Shown here one piece after another: positions 1 through 5,781 of a DNA stretch of 13,093 nt. The stretch is from Acidobacteriota bacterium. GTDB lineage: Bacteria; Acidobacteriota; Terriglobia; Terriglobales; Acidobacteriaceae. A program made the position numbers and the translations under genes. The notes under the pieces were generated by a model. That model made no database searches, had not been told where the DNA came from, and saw only the letters and a program-made list of their open reading frames with translations. The stretch covers positions 1-13,093 of the forward strand of contig JAJYSL010000108.1 in NCBI GenBank assembly GCA_021793595.1, given 5' to 3'. Every line of letters starts with the position of its first letter. Positions within the stretch are counted from its first letter, which is position 1.

Positions 1-1398
1 ATTCCGGGTTTCACGGTTCATATACACAATTCCGCTATTGCAGAACAAATTGTGAGCAAGAACCACCCGCTCTGACTCCGACCCGATTGGCGAGCCAACA
101 AGAATATTGTTGTCGATCAGCAGCGGTCCGTGATCAGCTTCAACATAGATTGTGTAGTCATCGATATCATAGATTACATTTCCGGTGATTCGAGTGCCTT
201 GATTGCTCCAGTCAACCCAGATTCCTGGAAAGTGAGAGTAGGTTGCTTTTCTCGTGCTAGTAGAGAAAACACGTCGGATGATGTTGTGATCGATCACCAG
301 ATCCGTCGCCCGGTGCACCTTTATACCAGCCGTCTCCTGGCCGCCAAACTGCATCGTGTAATTGATGTCCTGAATCAGGTTGTTTGTGATGAGGCTAGCT
401 GCAAACCCAATCAGTCCAGCTATTCCTGCCTCTCCGCATCGCTCGATGACGTTGTTACGGACGGTATGATGGCCAATCCGATGGATGTCGGCCGAATGTG
501 TATCGTGGAGAAAGCCGCTGCAAACTCCAACGCACTTGGCATCCGAGATGTGACAATTTTCTATCACCCACCCTTTGCCGAGATGGGTCCCGATAAGGCC
601 CTTCTGGAATGAGTTCGGGGCAGCCCAGTAACATGCTGCGTGCCGCATGGTGAACCCGCTGACGGTGATGTAATTCATCCCAGGAGTGCTGGGAAAGAAT
701 ACACATTCACGAACGTTGATTTCTGAAAGCCGCTGGTTAGGATCGCCGCCATCGAAGTGGGACCATATGCGTGTGACACTGCCAGTGGTTTCGGTATACC
801 AAGTCTTTGGGGTGCGCTGCATTTCTTCTTTCGTCAATGTTTCCAGATACGGAGCACCCTCGCTGTAGACTTCCCCAAGATGAAAGTTTTGCCCAAAGTC
901 CATCCAGATGTCTTTGTCTTCAAGCTTGTATTTTGATTTCAGATCCCCATAAATCGGCATGGTGTAGGGGTTGAAGTCACCAAAGAAGGACTGGGGGAGC
1001 TCTACCATCCAGACACCGTTTCCCTGATCTTTCCAGGTTGTGATGCGCTCGGAGCCGGTAAGTACAGGAGTCTCGCCGGGATACGCCTTGAAGGTGATTC
1101 TATGGTCTTCCGACGTGCCGCCAGTCGACGGTTTCACCCATTCGCGGTAGACGCCGCTGCGGACCAGGCAGGAGTCGCCAGGGTTCATCACGCCTGCAGC
1201 CTTTTGTACCGTGCGGAAGGGCAACGACCGTGTTCCGGGATTCGCGTCAGACCCCGTCATCGCGACGTAGAAAATGGAAGCCTGGTGCGGCACCATGTCC
1301 GAGGTGAACGGTGCAACTTCTCCCAGGGCGTTCGTGAACGCCACTGCACTCATACCTGACAATGCCAGGAACTCGCGCCTTGTATGTTTGCTCGACAT
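1..1398 (-). CDS. Tat-exported right-handed parallel beta-helix protein (C-terminus off the window)
   Basis: The frame is open from an ATG at 1398 to the window edge, giving 466 codons without a stop, so the C-terminus is missing. The N-terminus has a twin-arginine signal (TRREFLALSG, residues 6-15) followed by a hydrophobic stretch, so Tat export is likely. Residues 43-68 carry the opening typical of DUF1565/pectate-lyase-like beta-helix proteins (FYVAMTGSDANPGT, then PFRTVQKAA). Further on are repeated short strands of the N-x-I/V-I type, such as HTVRNNVIERCGEAGI, LVIDHNIIRRV, TRITGNVIYDI and LLIDNNILVG, which are beta-helix coils. Such proteins are often polysaccharide lyases or hydrolases acting on uronic-acid polymers, but I cannot assign a lyase family or catalytic residues. 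A GGAG lies three bases before the ATG, a short spacing. The gene sits 110 bases after a uronate-dehydrogenase-like gene on the same strand, which fits a role in pectin- or uronate-type polymer degradation (inference). Confidence 0.85.
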   Translation of the reverse strand, partial: MSSKHTRREFLALSGMSAVAFTNALGEVAPFTSDMVPHQASIFYVAMTGSDANPGTRSLPFRTVQKAAGVMNPGDSCLVRSGVYREWVKPSTGGTSEDHRITFKAYPGETPVLTGSERITTWKDQGNGVWMVELPQSFFGDFNPYTMPIYGDLKSKYKLEDKDIWMDFGQNFHLGEVYSEGAPYLETLTKEEMQRTPKTWYTETTGSVTRIWSHFDGGDPNQRLSEINVRECVFFPSTPGMNYITVSGFTMRHAACYWAAPNSFQKGLIGTHLGKGWVIENCHISDAKCVGVCSGFLHDTHSADIHRIGHHTVRNNVIERCGEAGIAGLIGFAASLITNNLIQDINYTMQFGGQETAGIKVHRATDLVIDHNIIRRVFSTSTRKATYSHFPGIWVDWSNQGTRITGNVIYDIDDYTIYVEADHGPLLIDNNILVGSPIGSESERVVLAHNLFCNSGIVYMNRETRN

Positions 1399-1508
1399 TG
1401 TGTCTCCAGCCTGCAGATTCGAGGGTATCGCCGACTTGACGGGTATTTTTCCTGCCACAATCGTCAATGTCCATTTCCGAAAAAGTCATTGCCGCTTCGC
1501 TGCTTGGC

Positions 1509-2405
1509 TCATTGCCCGCGGAGCATCTCAACTGCGCTGTCTGCTTGAGGGTCGTACCCAATCAGCCTCCGTCCATAATCCAGATCCCATGCCATGCCCG
1601 TGTTGGCCGACATTCCATTCACTACGATGCCGGGCTGAGGCCACTGGGAGCTGTCGGCCAGGATCGCCCGCTCGATCAGCGCGTGGAAATCACGGTTGGA
1701 CAGCCACATACCTCGAAACCATGCAAGATTGACTGCATCCTCTGGGCCAGGCGGAGCTAAGGACGAATCCATTCCTGGCAGTCCCGAATAATGAATTGTG
1801 GACGGATGGTTGGGTCCGGGCTGACACCAGCCGACGCGTATGGAAACGGTGGTGAATGTTCCCTTAGCGGCCTGCGCTTTTACCAGCGCCGCCCGCTCAC
1901 CGAAAAATTTCGCTGAAGCGTAAGCAACGGGCCGGAAGGTCTTTCCGCCTTTTCGCGTCATCGTGCCCGGTGCCGGCGGGAGGTCGGGGGTAAGCTCACC
2001 TGGTCGCAGGCACTCGGACAATGGAGGGTCCTTGTAGCCACCCATCACGTGATTGGAGGAAGCAAAGACGAAGCGTTGAACACCGGCCTCGACGGCGGCA
2101 TCGAGCAAGTTCATGGTCATTGCGAACGATGATGCAGCTTCCTCCCAGGTACAGTCGGAGGACACGTTTGTCACCGCGAAGTGCAGCAGCGAGTTGCATC
2201 CTTTCATCAGGTCGCGCCAGCGGCGATCCGCGGGGTCAGTCAGATCGGCCGTTGCGAGATGGACCTTGCTGGATATACCGGAGCGTGCTGCGTCTGGTAT
2301 GGTGATGTCCACTCCGACAATCTCATCGCACCAGGGTTGACTGGAGAGGTAGGCGATGGATTTACTCCCAAGATTGCCTCCGGCTCCGCTGACAAAGATA
2401 CGCAA
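1509..2405 (-). CDS. NAD(P)-dependent epimerase/dehydratase family oxidoreductase, uronate dehydrogenase-like
   Basis: This is an extended short-chain dehydrogenase/reductase of about 298 residues. The Rossmann dinucleotide motif GAGGNLG is at residues 7-13, the serine motif FASSNHV around 114-120, and the catalytic YASAK at 162-166. The FASSNHVMG segment and the C-terminal SANTGMAWD...GYDPQ segment resemble bacterial uronate dehydrogenases, which oxidise glucuronate or galacturonate to the aldarolactone with NAD+. This protein has about 35 extra residues between the SSN motif and YxxxK (a proline-rich stretch ending in MTRKGGK), so the substrate is not certain. The frame is open up to a TTG at 2441. 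I chose the TTG at 2405 because GAGGTG lies six bases upstream of it, and it places the Rossmann strand at the very N-terminus. It lies downstream of an amidohydrolase remnant; a lactone-processing amidohydrolase would be the logical partner. Family confidence is high; uronate specificity is about 0.6. Confidence 0.88.
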   Translation of the reverse strand: MRIFVSGAGGNLGSKSIAYLSSQPWCDEIVGVDITIPDAARSGISSKVHLATADLTDPADRRWRDLMKGCNSLLHFAVTNVSSDCTWEEAASSFAMTMNLLDAAVEAGVQRFVFASSNHVMGGYKDPPLSECLRPGELTPDLPPAPGTMTRKGGKTFRPVAYASAKFFGERAALVKAQAAKGTFTTVSIRVGWCQPGPNHPSTIHYSGLPGMDSSLAPPGPEDAVNLAWFRGMWLSNRDFHALIERAILADSSQWPQPGIVVNGMSANTGMAWDLDYGRRLIGYDPQADSAVEMLRGQ

Positions 2406-2411
2406 CTGACT

Positions 2412-2417
2412 CACCTC
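2412..2417 (-). promoter_or_regulatory. Ribosome binding site deciding the dehydrogenase start
   Basis: The minus strand reads GAGGTG here, six bases upstream of a TTG at 2405. The farther TTG at 2441 and the in-frame GTG at 2414 lack a comparable site, so 2405 is preferred. Confidence 0.5.
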
Positions 2418-2463
2418 GACCGATATCCGTTCCGCTGACAATCCGCGTCAAAAATTTTGCCCA

Positions 2464-2850
2464 TCATATGCGGTAGATACGCTCCGCATTGGTTCGAAAC
2501 AGCTTCTCCTTCTCATCTGCACTCATTCCCGCGACATGGATGACAGCCATGACCCGGCCGACGCAGTTGAAGAGTCGCACTGGCTGCAATCGATCGCCGA
2601 TGACCCGGCCTCTGGCGGACGGCTCGGCGGCATTGTGGCCACGGCCGATTTCAGCCACCCGGAAGTGGAGCACATGGACCACCTTGAGGACGTCAATGTC
2701 GCCTGCGTCGCGGAGAAAATCCGATAACTCATGGGTTTTGGCGATTGCATCAACCGGGCCGATAAAAGTATCGGCACGTCGCATCTCAAGCCAGGGATAT
2801 CGATGTGTCTCCCGGTTCCACATCTGGATGCACGGATCGACGATTTTCAT
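2464..2850 (-). pseudogene. Amidohydrolase (COG3618/PF04909-like) remnant with deletion and internal inversion
   Basis: The frame is open for 128 codons, while the family is usually 270-300 residues. Residues 1-60 match the family N-terminus (MKIVDPCIQMW, then HRYPWLE, then LSDFLRDAGDIDVLKVVHV). The last 22 residues match the family C-terminus (GMSADEKEKLFRTNAERIYR). The roughly 45 residues between them look unrelated on this strand, but on the plus strand the same DNA reads as the next piece of an amidohydrolase (see the inverted segment). About 160 residues of the barrel are missing. The N-terminal metal-binding motif, normally of the DPHxHxW kind, reads DPCIQMW, so both histidines are lost. 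The family includes sugar-lactone hydrolases and a galactarolactone isomerase, which would fit next to a uronate dehydrogenase. As it stands the product cannot be a working enzyme. Its stop is 58 bases before the chosen start of the dehydrogenase. Confidence 0.8.
2534..2678 (+). other. Inverted internal segment of the amidohydrolase gene
   Basis: The plus strand from 2536 reads MDDSHDPADAVEESHWLQ, then SIADDPASGGRLGGIV, then ATADFSHPEVE. This is the sequence expected in this amidohydrolase family right after the KVVHV strand, but the parent gene runs on the minus strand. The segment ends at ACATGGA on both sides (2534-2540 and 2672-2678), each containing the palindrome CATG, which may mark the breakpoints. 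Recognition is by family pattern, not by a computed alignment. Confidence 0.65.
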
Positions 2851-2868
2851 GCTATCTCTCGCCCCTGG

Positions 2869-3024
2869 TCAGAGAGTGAAACGGTGATGGGCAATCTTAT
2901 GCTTCTCCAGAAAATCCCAGTCGTAGATCGCGGAAATGAGTTGAGGAAGGGAAAAACGATTGTCGAGCGCAGATCGGAGCCGCCCCGTCAGACGATAGCT
3001 TAGGGTGCCAGGTGATTTCAACAT
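2869..3024 (-). pseudogene. 51-residue orphan ORF, probably the tail of a lost gene
   Basis: An ATG at 3024 opens a 51-residue frame ending in a TGA at 2869-2871, 18 bases before the amidohydrolase start. The product contains LTGRLRSALDNRFSLPQLI and ends YDWDFLEKHKIAHHRFTL. It has good amino-acid texture (aromatic and charged residues, no low complexity) and looks like a genuine C-terminal end. There is no Shine-Dalgarno sequence before the ATG, and the frame closes just upstream at about 3033, within the MFS remnant's stop region. I do not recognise the family. Given the damage on both sides, the best reading is the surviving tail of a gene whose body was deleted; a small independent gene is the alternative. 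Confidence 0.35.
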
Positions 3025-3039
3025 TGCCGTGCCAACCGA

Positions 3040-3361
3040 TCAACCTTCGATCCATGATGCCTCAATACTTTCCAGACTTTTTCCCTTGGTCTCTGGCACA
3101 ATTTTCTGAATAAACGGAAATTGCGGGAACAGCATACACGCGAAGAAGAGAAAAATTGCGCCGACGCCAATCCGGTCTGATTGAATCGATTGTTCCCGAG
3201 ATGACGACCGTATCGAATCCAAAGAGGAAACCTCCCATTGACGACGCCATTGCGATGCAAGATAGATAAGCAACGCTGCCTCGCTCCAAATTTGTGTCGT
3301 GAATCTTACTTGGCGATGCGCTCAATGCGGTATCCACAATTCTCAACCCATGTCGCGGCAA
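3040..3361 (-). pseudogene. Sugar porter (MFS) transporter remnant: first and last parts only
   Basis: Two frames on the minus strand encode the two ends of one sugar porter. The upstream frame (about 3361-3180) gives the first membrane helix, SVAYLSCIAMASSMGGFLFG followed by FDTVVISGTIDSI, which is the sugar-porter TM1 signature. The downstream frame (about 3175-3040) gives the last helix and the conserved family end, GVGAIFLFFACMLF then KIVPETKGKSLESIEASW. Sugar porters have about 450-500 residues and twelve helices; here about 350 residues and ten helices are missing, and the two ends are out of frame. No ATG starts the first part; the frame opens from a TTG at 3361. In an intact locus it would have carried a monosaccharide or uronate across the inner membrane. 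It is non-functional as read. Confidence 0.8.
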
Positions 3362-3427
3362 ACGTTATAGCCTCGTCAGAAAATCGGCGATGATTTGCAT
3401 CGCATAGTTCGGTTTTGCCGCAGCTAT
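3306..3427 (-). pseudogene. Possible C-terminal fragment of an unidentified protein
   Basis: Between the toroid gene and the MFS remnant, one minus-strand frame ending at a TAA (3306-3308) gives a protein-like tail: CGKTELCDANHRRFSDEAI followed by TFAATWVENCGYRIERIAK. It overlaps the start of the MFS remnant by about 55 bases in another frame. Upstream, the frame continues only as the antisense-like shadow of the toroid gene, so the true left boundary is unknown. I do not recognise the family, and chance cannot be excluded. Confidence 0.25.
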
Positions 3428-4681
3428 TTAGAAATATTCGATCAGAGGTCGGCGCTCCAGAATGCTTTTGATCCCAATGCATGGAACTGCTACTCCTGGA
3501 AGAAACTTCATCGCTTCTACCGGCTTGCCAGTCCCGTCGAGCCACTCGCAGTAATCGATCTTCGGCAGGTTGCGAACCAGCTCGTCAGCCAGTTCCAGCG
3601 CAAAGGTCGGATCCTGGTCATAAATTGCAGGCAGAACGTAGCCGGTCCCAGTCGACCAGAATCCCCCGTTTTGATATCCCACAGGGGGTTGTCCCGGTCC
3701 CTGCCAGCCGCCAGGCTCCGCGATCTGCCGGGTGCAGCCAAGCAGGAAGATTTTCTTTCGATTGTTTCGATAGAACTGCACAATCTGTTGTTGGACTGGC
3801 GCGGGGGCCAGAAAATAAGCGAGGCCATTTCCCCACACGCTGAATTGGTGACCCTGGCGTGATCCGCCAACATAGCCTCCAATTGCCGGATCGTACAATC
3901 GGTGCAGATTCGGCGGAATCGCCGCGGCAAGCTCCTTCCATCTTTCCAAAGTTGCCGGATCGGCGACGTCGCTGAAGAGCGCGGAGGCCCGCTGCAGGCC
4001 GCGGTACAGAACGATGCTCGTCATCAAATCAAAACCGGTGATGCGGATGGAATCCTGGTAGCCGTAACCGATCGGCGGTTTTTGCGGATCGGCGTATGCG
4101 AGGCCACACGCAAAAGAATCCAGATTGAAGCTTCGCTCGACGACTCCAGCCCACTCCCGCTTTCGCGGAATTTTGATATCAAAACTCCGATAGTAACTCA
4201 GGAGGCGGACCCAGGCGGCTGGCAGATGCAGCGCCATGCGGTCCGTCATGGGTGGCTGCGTGGAATGACCGGGAGAAAGAATTGGCAGTCCATCGGAATC
4301 GACACGATCTGGAAGCTGCGTCATCTCGACGACGCTCTCCGTCAGAAATTGAAGCTGACCGGACAGCTCTGCCTGGATTACTAGACGCGGGTCGGCGATC
4401 AATGGGTACAGGGAGTCGTCAGGCCACACAGACCGATAGCTCGAATCTCCGGAGGGAAGCAATAGAACGACACCGTTCTTGAGGCGGACTTTAGCGGATC
4501 CGATAAGCTCCCGCAGATAATCGGTCAGTTTCCCATAGATGGTGCGCAGTTGCTCCTGCTGAGATGAAACGGGAGTTGTTGGAACTGCCTTGACGGCTGC
4601 GTCAAGAGGCGAGACGAGGGCCGCCGCTGCCGCCATGCCGCCTCGAATTAAAACATCTCTGCGGGTCTGAAGCTGAGACAT
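3428..4681 (-). CDS. Tat-exported putative (alpha/alpha)6-toroid carbohydrate-active protein
   Basis: The product has 417 residues. A twin-arginine signal is present (TRRDVLIRGG, residues 6-15), followed by an alanine-rich hydrophobic stretch to about residue 30, so it is probably Tat-exported. The mature part is helical with aromatic and glycine-rich loops: SVWPDDSLYPLIADPRLV near residue 85, FDLMTSIVLYRGLQRAS mid-protein, GYVGGSRQGHQFSVWGNG, and YQNGGFWSTGTGYVLPAIYD before an acidic helix and EWLDGTG. This GGFWSTGTGYVLPA-then-helix layout is characteristic of six-hairpin glycosidases (GH15/63/88/105/amylo-glucosidase-like folds), but I cannot place it in a numbered family. Catalytic acids are not identified; D89, D90 and the C-terminal EWLD are candidates. 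It is the first gene of the minus-strand uronate-type block and diverges from the TonB receptor. The ATG at 4681 has no clear Shine-Dalgarno sequence, and a TATAGT box lies only 11 bases upstream. Confidence 0.75.
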   Translation of the reverse strand: MSQLQTRRDVLIRGGMAAAAALVSPLDAAVKAVPTTPVSSQQEQLRTIYGKLTDYLRELIGSAKVRLKNGVVLLLPSGDSSYRSVWPDDSLYPLIADPRLVIQAELSGQLQFLTESVVEMTQLPDRVDSDGLPILSPGHSTQPPMTDRMALHLPAAWVRLLSYYRSFDIKIPRKREWAGVVERSFNLDSFACGLAYADPQKPPIGYGYQDSIRITGFDLMTSIVLYRGLQRASALFSDVADPATLERWKELAAAIPPNLHRLYDPAIGGYVGGSRQGHQFSVWGNGLAYFLAPAPVQQQIVQFYRNNRKKIFLLGCTRQIAEPGGWQGPGQPPVGYQNGGFWSTGTGYVLPAIYDQDPTFALELADELVRNLPKIDYCEWLDGTGKPVEAMKFLPGVAVPCIGIKSILERRPLIEYF

Positions 4682-4692
4682 ACGTGAGGAAC

Positions 4693-4698
4693 ACTATA
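4693..4698 (-). promoter_or_regulatory. Possible -10 box for the minus-strand block, giving a nearly leaderless mRNA
   Basis: The minus strand reads TATAGT 11 bases before the ATG at 4681. Transcription would begin about five bases before the start codon, consistent with the missing Shine-Dalgarno sequence. No good -35 hexamer is visible at 17-19 bases upstream. Confidence 0.3.
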
Positions 4699-4821
4699 CC
4701 ATGCGCATATCGGTTACGTTCACGGGAAGAAAATCGTCGGCAGTCTTACGCGAGATTGGAAAACCGGAAAACAGCGAACATGCGGCATTGCCGAAGCTGC
4801 TACAGGAAGAATAATTCTTTC

Positions 4822-4851
4822 TTGACAATTCAGTTGAGATTTGCATATGAT
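4822..4851 (+). promoter_or_regulatory. Near-consensus sigma-70-type promoter of the TonB receptor
   Basis: TTGACA (4822-4827) matches the -35 consensus perfectly. After an 18-base spacer comes TATGAT (4846-4851), five of six matches to the -10 consensus. Transcription would start near 4858, giving a leader of about 144 bases before the ATG at 5002. Confidence 0.6.
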
Positions 4852-4860
4852 TCGCGTGTT

Positions 4861-4896
4861 CGTTAACGTCAAGCTTCACGTGTCATGGAAACGTGA
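4861..4896 (+). promoter_or_regulatory. Candidate operator palindromes downstream of the promoter
   Basis: A perfect 8-base palindrome CGTTAACG (4861-4868) lies at the predicted start site. An inverted repeat TCACG/CGTGA (4876-4880 and 4892-4896, 11-base spacer) follows at about +20 to +40. The position suits a repressor such as a LacI-family regulator, common for sugar loci, but short palindromes occur by chance and no regulator gene is in the window. Confidence 0.25.
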
Positions 4897-4986
4897 GGAA
4901 GTGAAACGGAAAACGAGTTCGGAAACATTCGGGGGCAGACGTATCTCGTCGCTTTCGTGCAGGACATGGCATTTCAGCTACCGTTT

Positions 4987-4994
4987 GGAGGAGG
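4987..4994 (+). promoter_or_regulatory. Strong ribosome binding site of the TonB receptor
   Basis: GGAGGAGG lies seven bases before the ATG at 5002. It decides the start in favour of 5002 over an in-frame ATG at 4957, which has no such site and would add 15 residues before the signal peptide. Confidence 0.65.
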
Positions 4995-5001
4995 CAGTTC
5001 A

Positions 5002-5781
5002 ATGGATTCAAGAAGAAATTTATCGAACATATTGGAAAGCGGTGTACTCTCCTGCCCTTTATCCGTATCTTTGCTGTTGATCATTATCAGCTGCATGCTG
5101 TTGTGGAGCTTTCCAGCAAGTGCACAACAGGCGAACCAGGGCACCATCACCGGCACGGTATTCGATCCGAAGGGCAATGTTGTCGCAAACGCCGCAGTAA
5201 CGATCACAAACACGGATACCGGTTTCACGATTACGAGGACAACTAACGGAAGCGGCGTCTACGTGACGCCTCCGCTCGCCATTGGCCACTACTCCGTCAC
5301 TTGCGCGGCGCCGGGCTTTAAGACCGCCACGCAGTCAGATATCATGCTCAACGTCGATCAGCGTTTGGGCGCCAACTTTCATCTGGAGATTGGACTGCAA
5401 ACTCAGACGGTGACAGTGTCCTCCGCTGGCTCAATTTTGCAGACGGAACAATCCTCCACCGGCCAAGTGGTCTCAACCCGGATGATCAATGACACTCCGC
5501 TCAATCAGCGCAACTACGTCTTTATTGCGCAACTCACGGCGGGCGTGGTACCGGCGACTCCATCATCCGCCCGAGGCCAAGGGAACGGAGATTTTTCCGC
5601 GAACGGCGTCGCGCCCCAACAGAACGACTTCATTCTGGACGGCGTCGATAACAATACAAGTTCAATCGACTTCCTGAACGGCGCCTCCTACGTGATCAAG
5701 CCCCCCCGGACGCGCTCGCCGAATTCAAAATCCAGACGGGCAACTACGGCGCTGAGCTGGGTCATTCGGCCGGTGCCGTGA
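5002..5781 (+). CDS. Oar/SusC-like TonB-dependent receptor, N-terminal part (frameshifted gene)
   Basis: This is the first part of one outer-membrane receptor interrupted by a frameshift at 5701-5707. A Sec signal peptide occupies residues 1-41, with hydrophobic core SVSLLLIIISCMLLWS and cleavage near ASA/QQ. A carboxypeptidase-regulatory-like beta-sandwich follows at about 46-125 (GTITGTVFDPKGNVVANA to LGANFHLEIG). Then begins the TonB plug domain (TPLNQRNYVFIAQLTAGVV, ANGVAPQQNDFILDGVDNN). After YVIKPP the frame changes to an arginine-rich stretch unrelated to the family and stops at 5779-5781. With one extra C the reading would be PPPDALAEFKIQTGNYGAEL, exactly the plug sequence expected. 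As read, this half makes only a truncated plug. Restored, the receptor would bind and import oligosaccharides or similar nutrients; its setting before GH16 and GH3 genes suggests glucan fragments. Confidence 0.85.
   Translation: MDSRRNLSNILESGVLSCPLSVSLLLIIISCMLLWSFPASAQQANQGTITGTVFDPKGNVVANAAVTITNTDTGFTITRTTNGSGVYVTPPLAIGHYSVTCAAPGFKTATQSDIMLNVDQRLGANFHLEIGLQTQTVTVSSAGSILQTEQSSTGQVVSTRMINDTPLNQRNYVFIAQLTAGVVPATPSSARGQGNGDFSANGVAPQQNDFILDGVDNNTSSIDFLNGASYVIKPPRTRSPNSKSRRATTALSWVIRPVP
5701..5707 (+). other. C7 homopolymer causing the receptor frameshift
   Basis: Seven C follow the AAG codon of the IKP motif. The family sequence continues correctly in the upstream frame before this run and in another frame right after it, so one missing C (seven instead of eight) explains the break. 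The cause may be a sequencing error, a fixed mutation or a slippage-prone site. Confidence 0.85.

Larger units (their letters stand above)
4682..5001. other. Divergent intergenic region between the two blocks
   Basis: This 320-base region lies between the minus-strand toroid gene and the plus-strand receptor. It holds a weak minus-strand -10 box, a strong plus-strand promoter, palindromes just after the predicted start site, and the receptor's ribosome binding site. Short ORFs here show no recognisable protein features and I do not call genes. Confidence 0.7.

Noticed and set aside
130..612. Plus-strand open frame of 160 codons at the left
   Set aside because: It is antisense to the beta-helix gene, whose open frame, Tat signal and coil repeats are convincing.
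2534..2678. ACATGGA copies as recombination sites of an invertible switch
   Set aside because: They are direct, not inverted, in the present orientation and only 7 bp long, and the gene is also deleted elsewhere, so a reversible switch is not supported. They may only mark breakpoints.
5701..5781. Programmed ribosomal frameshifting in the receptor
   Set aside because: A C7 slip could in principle recode, but I see no stimulatory pseudoknot or upstream Shine-Dalgarno-like element, and receptors of this family are not known to use it. A missing base is simpler.
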